Positions 7,564-14,682 of a stretch of DNA of 16,239 nucleotides are shown piece by piece. Origin of the DNA: Phycisphaerales bacterium UBA1161 (lineage in GTDB: Bacteria; Planctomycetota; Phycisphaerae; Tepidisphaerales; Tepidisphaeraceae). Numbering within the stretch: position 1 is the stretch's first letter; each line of letters opens with the position of its first letter. The stretch spans positions 19,505-35,743 of the forward strand of contig DBZL01000008.1 in assembly GCA_002311745.1 (NCBI GenBank), written 5' to 3'. Position numbers and translations under genes: made by a program. Below the pieces are notes generated by a model that worked only from the letters and a program-made list of their open reading frames with translations, had not been told where the DNA came from and made no database searches.

Positions 7564-8397
7564 TCACGAGGCGGGGACAGGCCGGGGCGCGCCTTTTAGC
7601 ACATAGCGGAACATCGACCAGGCCAGCACGGCATACAGGACCGTGTACAAGGCGATGGCCATGGCAACGAGCGGTAGAAGGGAGACCAGGACCAGCACCA
7701 ATTCGTAGGATTTGTGGTATGCGGACGTGACGGCAGAAGCCAGGGAGAGGGCAATGAAACTGGCATAGCTCAGGGGCAAGCCGATTTTGAGGGCACGGGC
7801 ACGTTTGGAGAGCCTGGAGTCGGCGATGTCGTGGCCCAATATTTGGAGATAGTGGAACTGCGCGGCGAGGCCGAGGGTGCCGCCCAGGGCCAAGGCCAAC
7901 GCGAGCCAGGGCAGCAGGTACCACCACCAGACGAGAGCGAGCGAGGCATGGATGTTAAACACCTGGAAATCCAGCAGACCAAGCGCGACGGCGAGCAAGG
8001 CGGCGAGTCGGCTCAGGCGGCGGGGCAGGTCGCGACGGCTGTCAAAAAGCCGGCGCGGATCGCGCGCGGCAATGCTCCAGCAGCCGACGATGTTGAGAAG
8101 GATGGCCAGACCCAGGAGCACACCCATGGCCACAGCGCCGGGCCGGGACATGTGCATGCCTTGCCAGATCACGATAGCGCTGAGGAGCACGATGGCCGGG
8201 GCCGCGACGGCAGTCAGCAGGGCGCCGGCGGCCAGTTTTCTTCGCCATCGGGGATCCGCATGTGCCAGCCAATGGGTCAGGGATGGAGCGATTGCGGCGC
8301 CGCATTCGGGGCACTGGCCGTCAGGGGGCAATCCGCGCAAGTTGTAGCCGCACCTGCCGCAGGGAGTGTCGGAGTCGATCGGCGGCGCGGAAGTCAT
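7564..8397 (-). CDS. Zinc-ribbon polytopic membrane protein, CGYNLRGL family (paralog 1 of 3)
   Basis: Function unknown; the most diverged of the three paralogs, 277 residues from the start chosen here. The zinc ribbon (CGRCGYNLRGL and GQCPECG) lies at about 12-33, then about six hydrophobic segments. The block QFHYLQILGHDIADSRLSKR followed by LKIGLPLSYA aligns with the equivalent loop of the other two. I chose the ATG encoding MTSAPP because an AAGGAC site lies just before it, as in paralog 3, and because the longer frame (ATG at 8433) would run through a terminator-like hairpin. It is the first gene after sucAB. It lacks the conserved RQMW tail. A role in sensing or membrane assembly is possible but unsupported. 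Confidence 0.82.
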   Translation of the reverse strand: MTSAPPIDSDTPCGRCGYNLRGLPPDGQCPECGAAIAPSLTHWLAHADPRWRRKLAAGALLTAVAAPAIVLLSAIVIWQGMHMSRPGAVAMGVLLGLAILLNIVGCWSIAARDPRRLFDSRRDLPRRLSRLAALLAVALGLLDFQVFNIHASLALVWWWYLLPWLALALALGGTLGLAAQFHYLQILGHDIADSRLSKRARALKIGLPLSYASFIALSLASAVTSAYHKSYELVLVLVSLLPLVAMAIALYTVLYAVLAWSMFRYVLKGAPRPVPAS

Positions 8398-8414
8398 GGC
8401 GTCCTTGGAGGGAC

Positions 8415-8443
8415 AAAGCCGAGGGATGGCCATCCTCGGTTTT
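8415..8443. terminator. Candidate bidirectional intrinsic terminator after sucB
   Basis: An inverted repeat with one bulged G: CCGA and TCGG around the 12-bp palindrome GGATGGCCATCC. It is extended by AAAG on the left and TTTT on the right. Read on the minus strand the stem is followed by CTTTGT, and on the plus strand by TTTTGG. It begins 18 bp beyond the sucB stop codon, a sensible place to end the sucAB transcript. The T-tract is short on the minus strand, so termination may be partial. Confidence 0.45.
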
Positions 8444-8460
8444 GGCTGAACGAGAACACA

Positions 8461-9552
8461 CTACACTTCGAGCATCAGGCGGCCGGGGTCTTCCAGGTAT
8501 TGCTTGAGGCGGACCAGGAAGCTGACGGATTCGCGGCCGTCCACCAAACGGTGATCGTAACTGAGAGCCAGATACATCATGGAGCGGATTTGGATTTGGT
8601 CGTCGATGACGACGGGGCGTTTTTGGATGAGGTGCATGCCGAGGATGCCGCTTTGCGGCGGATTGAGGATGGGGGTGCTCAGCAGGCTGCCGAAGATGCC
8701 GCCGTTGGTGATGGTGAACGTGCCGCCGGACAGCTCCTCCAGGGCCAGCTTGCCTTCGCGCGTGGCGGCGGCCAGGCGCTTCACTTCCGTCTCGATGCGG
8801 GCGAAGGACATCTTTTCGGCGTTGCGCAGGACGGGCACGGCCAGGCCGCGCTCGGTGCTGACGGCGATGCCCAAGTGCACGAAGTCGTGGTACACGACGT
8901 CATCGCCCTCGATGAAGGCGTTGAGCCGTGGAAATTCCTTCAGGGCCAGCACGGTGGCGCGGGCGAAGAAGCTCATGAAGCCCAGGCCGACGCCGTAGGT
9001 TTCCTCGAATCGCTGCTTGTAGCGGTTGCGCAGATCGACGACGGCGGTGAGGTCCACCTCGTTGAAGGTGGTGAGGATGGCGGCGGTCTGCTGGGCCTGG
9101 ACGAGGGTCTGGGCGATGCGTTTGCGGATTTTGCTCATGGGCTGGCGGTGGATGCCGCTGGCGTCGAAGTCCATGGGCATGGGGGCCGGCTCGGCGGGCG
9201 GGGCGACGGGGACGACGTCTTTTTTCTTTTCCATGGGGGGAGGGGGCGGCGGGGGAGCCGAGCGCGGAGCCGGCGCGGCCTTCTTGGCGCTGGCGGGGGC
9301 GGAAGCGGGCTTGACGGCGGCGGGATCAATTTCCGCGATGGTCTGGCCGACCTCGACGGTGTCGCCTTCGTTCTTGAGCCGGCGCAACACGCCGGTCGCG
9401 GGAGAGGGCAGGTCGGCGTTGGCCTTTTCGGTTTCCAGTTCGCACAGCGGCTCATCGGCCTGGACGGAATCGCCGTCGCTTTTGTGCCATTTGAGGAGAA
9501 CGGCCTGCTTGACGGATTCACCGAGCGCCGGGACTTGGACCTGTGTGGCCAT
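8461..9552 (-). CDS. sucB: Dihydrolipoamide succinyltransferase, E2 of 2-oxoglutarate dehydrogenase, lacking the E3-binding domain
   Basis: Core E2 enzyme that passes the succinyl group from lipoyl-lysine to CoA in the TCA cycle. The 363 residues comprise a lipoyl domain (about 1-77, with the lipoylated lysine expected at K43 in ETEKANAD); an Ala/Pro/Lys-rich linker (about 80-136); and the acyltransferase domain (about 137-363). The last holds the active-site motif DHRLVDGR (H334, D338) and ends [11 protein letters not shown]. Most bacterial SucB proteins are about 400 residues and have a 35-residue peripheral subunit-binding domain between these parts. I see none here. It lies 85 bp downstream of sucA, which supports assignment as the succinyl rather than the acetyl or branched-chain type. 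No clear Shine-Dalgarno sequence precedes the ATG. A 37-bp hairpin repeat lies in the sucA-sucB gap. Confidence 0.94.
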   Translation of the reverse strand: MATQVQVPALGESVKQAVLLKWHKSDGDSVQADEPLCELETEKANADLPSPATGVLRRLKNEGDTVEVGQTIAEIDPAAVKPASAPASAKKAAPAPRSAPPPPPPPMEKKKDVVPVAPPAEPAPMPMDFDASGIHRQPMSKIRKRIAQTLVQAQQTAAILTTFNEVDLTAVVDLRNRYKQRFEETYGVGLGFMSFFARATVLALKEFPRLNAFIEGDDVVYHDFVHLGIAVSTERGLAVPVLRNAEKMSFARIETEVKRLAAATREGKLALEELSGGTFTITNGGIFGSLLSTPILNPPQSGILGMHLIQKRPVVIDDQIQIRSMMYLALSYDHRLVDGRESVSFLVRLKQYLEDPGRLMLEV

Positions 9553-9583
9553 GGGGATTCGCCGATTCTATGGGACGAATGCA

Positions 9584-9620
9584 GAACCCGCGGTGCTGCG
9601 CACCGCCGCTAAATATTTGG
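9584..9620 (-). repeat. 37-bp intergenic hairpin repeat, copy B
   Basis: Second copy of the element at 1039-1075, in the same orientation, 17 bp after the sucA stop codon. Its stem of 7 bp with a 3-nt loop (loop GCA on the minus strand, closed by C:G) spans 9590-9606. Against copy A two stem base pairs are exchanged (A:T to T:A and C:G to G:C, plus strand) with pairing kept. Flanks are identical apart from one base near the TAAATA end. It could modulate the relative amounts of sucA and sucB mRNA. Confidence 0.75.
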
Positions 9621-9637
9621 GTTATTGTAAGGATGAA

Positions 9638-12493
9638 TCAGTCGCCGCCCAAGCCTGGGCCGGGGGCGATTTTTTCCAGTTCGTGGTTGGTGATTTCGGC
9701 GGCGGCCGGCTCGGCGACGGCGGGGTGGGCCGGAGCGAGCTCCAAGGCGCGGGAGATGATCTCGGCCTCCTCGGCATCGCTGACCTTTTTGGACCCGACG
9801 GCGGGGCTGGCGGCCTCGTCGCGGCCGCAGTAGATCAGCACGGCCGTCTCGGGGAGCATCGCCTGCAAACGGGTGGACATGAAATTCCAGGCGCCGCGGT
9901 TCTGCGGCTCTTCCTGCACCCAGAGGACCTCGCCGGCATTGCGGTACTTGGCCAGGATCGCCTGGATCTCCTTGTGCGGGTAGGGGTAAAGCTGCTCGAC
10001 GCGGACGAGGGCGGCGTCCTCGGTCCGGGCCTTTTTGCGGGCGGATTCCAGGGTGAAATAGACCCGGCCGGTGCACAGCAGGAGACGGCGGACGCGCTCG
10101 CGCGGCGGATTGGTCGGGTCGTCGATCACCAGTTGGAACGTGCCATCCGTCAATTCGGGCAAGCTGGAGATCGCATCGCGCAGATTGGACTTGGGCATCA
10201 TGAGGATCAGGGGCTTGCGAAAACTGCGTTTCACCTGCCGGCGAAGCGAGTGGAAATACTGCGCCGGCGTGCTGGGGTAGACCACCTGGATGTTGTTGTC
10301 GGCGCAAAGGGAAAGGAATCGGTCCAGGTAAGCGTAGGAGTGCTCCGGTCCGGAGCCTTCGTAGCCGTGGGGCAGGAGCATGACCAGGCCGGACATTTTT
10401 TGCCATTTGGACTCGGCGGCGACGATGAACTGGTCGATCACGGGCTGGGCGATGTTGACGAAATCGCCGAATTGGGCTTCCCAGACGACGAGGTTCCGCG
10501 GGTCGGCGGAGCTGAAGCCGTATTCAAAAGCGAGCACCGCCAACTCCGAGAGCATGGTGTTGACGAAGATGATGGGGGCCTGATCGGCGGACAGGTTGGC
10601 CAGGGGGACGTATTTTTCACCGTTGTTGTAATCGCGGAGAGCGGCGTGGCGATGGGAGAAGGTTCCGCGCTGCGTGTCCTGTCCGACAAAACGGACGGGG
10701 GTGCCTTCCAGGACGAGGCTGCCGATGGCGAGCATTTCGGCGCCGCCCCAGTCGATCGGGGCTTTGCCCAGGGCCATGTCCAAGCGGCGGGTCATGAGGC
10801 CGGTGAGCTTGGGATGGAGGGTGAACCCCTCGGGCGTGCGCGTGGCGCCTTGGCCGACTTGGCGCAGGACTTCCGCGGAGACCTTGGTGACCGCGGACCA
10901 ATCGTGGCCGGCCTTTGAGATATCTTTCCAGACGCCGCCAAAGCTGGCGGAAACGGTTCGCGGCTTGTTTTCGCGGGCGTGTTCGAGGGCGGCGTCGAGG
11001 CGCTGGCGGGCCTCGGCTTTCATCTGCTCGAATTCCTCGCTCGTGAGCAGGCCCTGCTCGATGAGGCGCTGGGCATAGAGATCGCGCACGGGTGTTTGGG
11101 CGGCGATCTCGCGGGCCATCATCGGTTGGGTGAAGCTGGTCTCGTCCTGCTCGTTGTGACCGTGTTTGCGGTAACACCACAGGTCGATCATGACGTCGCA
11201 GTGGAATTCCTGGCGGAAGGCGATGGCCAGATGGGCCGCGTGGATGCACGCTTCGGGGTCGTCGCCGTTGACGTGGAAGATGGGGGCCTGAATCATCTTG
11301 GCCACGTCGGTGGGGTAGGGTGTGAATCGGCCCTGCCGGGGCAGGGTGGTGAAACCGATCTGGTTGTTGACGATGACGTGGATGGTGCCGCCGGTGCGGT
11401 AGTAGGGCAGCTCGGAGAGGCCGAGGGTTTCGTGGACGATGCCCTGGCCGCAGAAGGCGGCGTCGCCGTGGATGAGGATCGGCACCACGCGCGTTCGGGT
11501 GGCGTGATCGCCGAGGTAATTCTGCTTGGCCCGCACGATGCCGACGACGACGGGGTCGACCAATTCCAGGTGGCTGGGGTTGAAGCCGAGGGCGATGTGG
11601 ATCTGGCGGTCGTTCTTGGTGATGCGGTCCTGGGCAAAGCCCAGGTGGTATTTAACGTCGCCGTCGCCGTCCTGTGTGACGGGCCGGCCTTCGAATTCGC
11701 AGAGGATCAGCTCGTAGGGCTTGTTCAGGACGTGGGCGAGCACGTTGAGCCGGCCGCGATGGGCCATGCCCACAACGATCTCCTTGATGCCCAGGACGGC
11801 GCCTTCGTCCACCAGGACGTTGAGCAGCGGGATCAGCGTTTCGCCGCCTTCCAGGCCGAAGCGCTTTTGGCCCGGGAATTTCAGAGCGAGGAATTCTTCG
11901 AATCCCTGAGCGGCGACGACTTCATAGAGGAGGGCTTTTCGCTGGTCGCGTGAGAGGTCGGGTCGATTGAGGATCGGCTCCATGCGTTGGATGAGCCAAT
12001 CGCGCTGGGCCTTGTCGGAGATGGTGGTGAACTCGACGCCCAGCGTGCTGCAATAGGTGGCGCGGAGCTTTTCGATCAGGTCGCGGAGCGTGCCGTCGGA
12101 GGGGCCGCGGAAATCGCTGTGGGTGACGCGTTTGTCCAGGTCGGCCAGGGTCAGGCCAAACTGCTCCAGCTCCAGGAGGGCATGGGTTTGGCGGTGATGA
12201 CCCAGGGGGTCGAGCTGGGCGATGAAATGGCCCAGTTCGCGGTAGGAATGGACCAGGTTTTTGACCTCGACGCCGGCCTTGGCTTCGGTGGGGCGGAGTT
12301 TTTCCTGGAGGTCGAATGCGCCGGAAAGAGAGGCGGCGCGGCCGCCGGCCGCTTCAAAGCCGGCGAAAAAAGCGCGCCAATGGGCGTCCACGGATCGTGG
12401 GTCCGACTGGTAGCGCTGATAAAGCTGGTCGATGTAATCCGCGTTTGCCCGATTTACGAAATCCATCGGTTCCATAGGGTCGTTCGGAGGCAT
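9638..12493 (-). CDS. sucA: 2-oxoglutarate dehydrogenase E1 component
   Basis: Thiamine diphosphate-dependent E1 that decarboxylates 2-oxoglutarate and succinylates the lipoyl group of E2; TCA cycle, cytosolic. At 951 residues it is slightly longer than E. coli SucA (933). Visible blocks: the E1o N-terminal helix (DFVNRANADYIDQLYQRYQ, about 11-29) that contacts partner subunits; MAHRGRLNVL with H245; GDAAFCGQG near 343-351; VNNQIGFTT near 375-383; CYRKHGHNEQDE near 440-451; and in the second half GQDTQRGTFSHRHA and LLPHGYEGSGPEHSYAYLDR. The C-terminal 25 residues or so are Ala-rich. The start is ambiguous: Met1, Met7 and Met10 are all in frame and none has a good Shine-Dalgarno sequence. The gene is first in its strand run and is divergent from the zinc-ribbon gene at 12846. 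Confidence 0.97.
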   Translation of the reverse strand: MPPNDPMEPMDFVNRANADYIDQLYQRYQSDPRSVDAHWRAFFAGFEAAGGRAASLSGAFDLQEKLRPTEAKAGVEVKNLVHSYRELGHFIAQLDPLGHHRQTHALLELEQFGLTLADLDKRVTHSDFRGPSDGTLRDLIEKLRATYCSTLGVEFTTISDKAQRDWLIQRMEPILNRPDLSRDQRKALLYEVVAAQGFEEFLALKFPGQKRFGLEGGETLIPLLNVLVDEGAVLGIKEIVVGMAHRGRLNVLAHVLNKPYELILCEFEGRPVTQDGDGDVKYHLGFAQDRITKNDRQIHIALGFNPSHLELVDPVVVGIVRAKQNYLGDHATRTRVVPILIHGDAAFCGQGIVHETLGLSELPYYRTGGTIHVIVNNQIGFTTLPRQGRFTPYPTDVAKMIQAPIFHVNGDDPEACIHAAHLAIAFRQEFHCDVMIDLWCYRKHGHNEQDETSFTQPMMAREIAAQTPVRDLYAQRLIEQGLLTSEEFEQMKAEARQRLDAALEHARENKPRTVSASFGGVWKDISKAGHDWSAVTKVSAEVLRQVGQGATRTPEGFTLHPKLTGLMTRRLDMALGKAPIDWGGAEMLAIGSLVLEGTPVRFVGQDTQRGTFSHRHAALRDYNNGEKYVPLANLSADQAPIIFVNTMLSELAVLAFEYGFSSADPRNLVVWEAQFGDFVNIAQPVIDQFIVAAESKWQKMSGLVMLLPHGYEGSGPEHSYAYLDRFLSLCADNNIQVVYPSTPAQYFHSLRRQVKRSFRKPLILMMPKSNLRDAISSLPELTDGTFQLVIDDPTNPPRERVRRLLLCTGRVYFTLESARKKARTEDAALVRVEQLYPYPHKEIQAILAKYRNAGEVLWVQEEPQNRGAWNFMSTRLQAMLPETAVLIYCGRDEAASPAVGSKKVSDAEEAEIISRALELAPAHPAVAEPAAAEITNHELEKIAPGPGLGGD

Positions 12494-12515
12494 CGGAATT
12501 GGACGAGGCCTGGCA

Positions 12516-12521
12516 ATTATA
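12516..12521 (-). promoter_or_regulatory. Candidate -10 element of the sucA promoter
   Basis: A perfect TATAAT on the minus strand. A start site about 7 nt downstream would fall near 12509 and leave only about 16 nt before the annotated sucA ATG. No convincing -35 hexamer is found 16-18 bp upstream (the sequence there is CAGGGC-like), so activity may need an activator or a non-standard sigma factor. Confidence 0.4.
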
Positions 12522-12725
12522 GGCTGATCCCGCGGCCAGCCCTGGAGGCGGAAGGCGCAAAGCTTATCGACCTCCCAGCCAGGTTGCCAGCCGGCGTTTC
12601 TGGCTTCCTACATCGACGCACGGATAGCCGGCAGCCAAAAAGTCCTCTGCAAACCATGGGCCGCATCCAGGTCAGACACATTTGGCCGGCTGCGGTTAAG
12701 CGGCGCGGCGACAACAATGTAAATC

Positions 12726-12784
12726 ATTTATATAAATCGAGTTATATGTTTATTAGGCGCCGCGGAGGCGTGTTGCATATAACT
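12726..12784. promoter_or_regulatory. A/T-rich palindrome cluster, possible operator
   Basis: The perfect 12-bp palindrome ATTTATATAAAT (12726-12737) is followed by AGTTATATG (12740-12748) and its exact reverse complement CATATAACT (12776-12784), 27 nt apart. The direct repeat GTTGCAT (12772-12778 and 12789-12795) has a 17-bp period. Such symmetry in a GC-rich genome, placed between divergent genes, suggests binding of a dimeric regulator. No specific regulator is implied. Confidence 0.4.
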
Positions 12785-12793
12785 TGCAGTTGC

Positions 12794-12823
12794 ATGACGG
12801 GCGGCAGGGGTTAAGCGTAGAAT
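12794..12823 (+). promoter_or_regulatory. Candidate sigma70-type promoter for the plus-strand cluster
   Basis: ATGACG at 12794-12799 (four of six consensus -35 bases) is separated by 18 bp from TAGAAT at 12818-12823 (five of six consensus -10 bases). Transcription would start near 12830, giving a leader of about 16 nt before the ATG at 12846. Confidence 0.3.
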
Positions 12824-12845
12824 ATGCATAACCGACCGGAAGGCC

Positions 12846-13373
12846 ATGGCAACCGAAGTTCTGATTTGTCCGGAATGCGGCGGCATCATCGGCGCCACCG
12901 AGGCGACCGATCATGGCAAGCCCTGCACGTGCTTCAAGGATGGGGAATTCAAGTCATCGACCGAAGAGGACACATCCGTTTTCGGGCAGGTTGTGCCGGT
13001 GGCCAAGGTCTGCTGCCAGTGTGGCAAGGATGTGGCGGGCAAGAAGCGCTATCGCGACAGCCGCGGCTACTGGTGCGCCGCTTGCCACAAGGCCGACAAA
13101 GCCGCCAACAACCCCATCGGGGTGCGCTGCCCCGACTGCGGCAGAATCGTCTCCGAAGGGGCCATCGTCGAGTATAACGGGGAGCACATTTGCGGCCGCT
13201 GCCGAAAGGATCGCAAGGAAATCGAAAAACAAAAACGCCGTTTCGGCAAAGTCGATGACAGCGCCTATCGGCCCCATGAAAATAAACGCCTGTACATCTT
13301 GCTGTCGATTTTTGCATTGCTGCTGGTAATGGTTATTCTGACCCATCTGAAGGAACTTGAGCGGCTGCTATGA
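12846..13373 (+). CDS. Tandem zinc-ribbon protein with a C-terminal membrane anchor
   Basis: Family not recognised. The 175-residue protein has three cysteine clusters: C8/C11 with C27/C29; C56/C59 with C77/C80; and C95/C98 with C116/C119. The last two share the spacing CxxC-x17-CxxC and look like tandem LIM-like or zinc-ribbon modules, each binding one zinc. A charged Lys/Arg-rich helix (about 120-148) precedes a single hydrophobic segment (about 149-167, LYILLSIFALLLVMVILTHL) close to the C-terminus. This suggests a tail-anchored protein with the metal-binding part in the cytoplasm. The ATG follows GGAAGG with unusually short spacing of 2 nt. It is the first gene of the plus-strand cluster. 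Recruitment of a partner to the membrane is one possible role, but it is inference. Confidence 0.82.
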   Translation: MATEVLICPECGGIIGATEATDHGKPCTCFKDGEFKSSTEEDTSVFGQVVPVAKVCCQCGKDVAGKKRYRDSRGYWCAACHKADKAANNPIGVRCPDCGRIVSEGAIVEYNGEHICGRCRKDRKEIEKQKRRFGKVDDSAYRPHENKRLYILLSIFALLLVMVILTHLKELERLL

Positions 13374-13400
13374 AGGTGGGGGACGGCCAATCGGGGATCG

Positions 13401-13862
13401 ATGCAGCGGCTTCTTTTTAAGCGCGAATTTTTCAAAGCGATCCGGGAAGGGCGCAAGACGACGACCTTGCGCCGCTGGAAAACGTGTTTCCTGATGCCGG
13501 GCGAACCAACCGTCTCGCCGGGGTTGGGTGAGTTGCGGATTATCCGCTGCGAGCGGATTGAGCTGGGCCAGTTGCAGGAGGCCGATGCCCGCGCGGATGG
13601 GTTTGCGTCGCTGGCGGAGCTGCGCGATACGCTTGGGCGGCTGTATCCCAACCAGGGGCGCGACGGCAAACAATGGTATCGCATCACGTTTGCTCTGGAT
13701 GGCGCGGGGGCCGTCGCATCCGCCGGCCATGCCGATGGCGCTGCCCAACCGGCGGAGGGTGGGCCTCGACCCACCTCCGGGGACGCCAAAGCCCGCCTGG
13801 CCCGGCGCATTCGCGCCGAGCTTGACAAGGCCGTGCGGCGCAGCGGATCATTTTCCTTATGA
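13401..13862 (+). CDS. ASCH domain-containing protein, possible N4-acetylcytidine amidohydrolase
   Basis: ASCH domains have a PUA-like RNA- or nucleoside-binding fold. The characterised relative YqfB hydrolyses N4-acetylcytidine using a Lys, a Thr and a Glu. Here the motif GRKTTTLR gives K19 and T22, and DGFASLAELRDTLGRLYP gives E73, in the same relative positions as I recall for YqfB (K21, T24, E74). The domain ends with WYRITF near residue 97. YqfB is about 100 residues. This protein is 153, with an extra Ala/Gly-rich and then basic C-terminal tail (about 103-153) of unknown purpose. It starts 27 bp after the zinc-ribbon gene and its stop overlaps the next start in ATGA, so translation is probably coupled. 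The fold is fairly sure; the reaction is inference. Confidence 0.8.
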   Translation: MQRLLFKREFFKAIREGRKTTTLRRWKTCFLMPGEPTVSPGLGELRIIRCERIELGQLQEADARADGFASLAELRDTLGRLYPNQGRDGKQWYRITFALDGAGAVASAGHADGAAQPAEGGPRPTSGDAKARLARRIRAELDKAVRRSGSFSL

Positions 13863-14650
13863 GCAGTGCGGTCATCTTGCAGCACGTCCCCCACGAGGGG
13901 CCGGGGCGAATCATCCCCATTTTTAGAGATTATGGCATTCCCGTGCAGGTTCGGCGGCTGGACCAGGGGGATGAGGTCCCCACCAACCTGGATGAGGTGC
14001 GCGTGCTGATCGTCCTGGGCGGACCCATGGGCGTCAGCGACATCGGACATCCCCCCTACCCATTTTTGGCGCAGGAACTGGAAATCATCAAGCGGCTGGT
14101 CGCGGCCGATCGGCCGATGCTGGGCATCTGCCTGGGGGCGCAACTTCTGGCGCACGCGGCGGGGGCCAAGGTTTATCCCAACACCAAGCCCGGCCCCACC
14201 CCCAAAGACCCGCCGATCCCCATGCCCGAGTTCGGCTGGGCGCCGGTGACGTTTCCGTTTCCCGGCGGCACCGAGCCGATCGTCATGGGCTTGATGGATG
14301 GCGCCCCCATGTTCCATTGGCATTACGACACCTTCGATCTGCCCAAGCTTCCGCCGCCGCCCGGGGCCCCGCCGACGGCGACCGGCAACGCTTTGCTTTG
14401 CTCCAGCGCCGCTTGTAGAAATCAGGCGTTCCGTCTCAAGAACCGCCTGTTTGGATTTCAATTTCATTTCGAATTCACCGAAAACGACATCGAGGCGGTG
14501 CTGGCCGCCGGCAAACAGGAGGTGCAGAAGGTGCTCGGACCGGATGGCCAGACCCAAATTCACCGGGACACGGCTTTGCACTACCCGCGGCACGCCCGCC
14601 TGGGCGAGCGATTGATCCGGAATTTCGTGCAGTTTTTGAAGGTGTATTGA
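13859..14650 (+). CDS. Class I glutamine amidotransferase (GATase1) domain protein, GuaA-like
   Basis: Stand-alone amidotransferase domain related to the glutaminase part of GMP synthase; it would release ammonia from glutamine for an unknown acceptor. In 263 residues the triad is intact: nucleophile C91 in MLGICLGAQLLAHAAG, and H203 and E205 in FGFQFHFEF. The oxyanion strand LIVLGGPMGVSD lies near 50-61. The loop at about 110-125 (Pro-rich) and the CSSAACRNQAF segment near 181-191 are typical of this subgroup. No synthetase domain is fused. The ATG overlaps the ASCH stop codon by 4 bp (ATGA), indicating translational coupling. Alternatives within the superfamily include gamma-glutamyl hydrolase-like or peptidase-like enzymes, but the Cys-His-Glu arrangement favours a glutaminase. 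Confidence 0.88.
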   Translation: MSSAVILQHVPHEGPGRIIPIFRDYGIPVQVRRLDQGDEVPTNLDEVRVLIVLGGPMGVSDIGHPPYPFLAQELEIIKRLVAADRPMLGICLGAQLLAHAAGAKVYPNTKPGPTPKDPPIPMPEFGWAPVTFPFPGGTEPIVMGLMDGAPMFHWHYDTFDLPKLPPPPGAPPTATGNALLCSSAACRNQAFRLKNRLFGFQFHFEFTENDIEAVLAAGKQEVQKVLGPDGQTQIHRDTALHYPRHARLGERLIRNFVQFLKVY

Positions 14651-14682
14651 TCGAGCATTGGGCGTGGCAAGGGCGGCGCGGC

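Larger units (their letters stand above)
12494..12845. other. Divergent intergenic region between sucA and the plus-strand cluster
   Basis: About 350 bp without a supported gene; open frames here are short and look like chance. Near sucA it holds a perfect minus-strand TATAAT. The middle (about 12560-12710) is GC-rich with nothing I recognise. From about 12716 to 12757 base composition changes to strongly A/T-rich, with a 12-bp palindrome and an arm of a 9-bp inverted repeat. From 12784 to 12845 lies a possible plus-strand promoter and leader. Confidence 0.8.

Noticed and set aside
7714..10918. Two overlapping plus-strand open frames of about 630 codons opposite the membrane protein, sucB and sucA genes
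   Set aside because: Both mirror strongly supported minus-strand genes, contain no family motifs and have biased low-complexity composition.
12354..12717. Small minus-strand open frames upstream of sucA
   Set aside because: Short, without ribosome-binding sites or recognisable composition; they overlap the candidate sucA promoter.
13265..14593. 442-codon minus-strand frame opposite the ASCH and amidotransferase genes
   Set aside because: The sense strand has two genes with catalytic residues and a coupled ATGA junction; the antisense product has no recognisable features.
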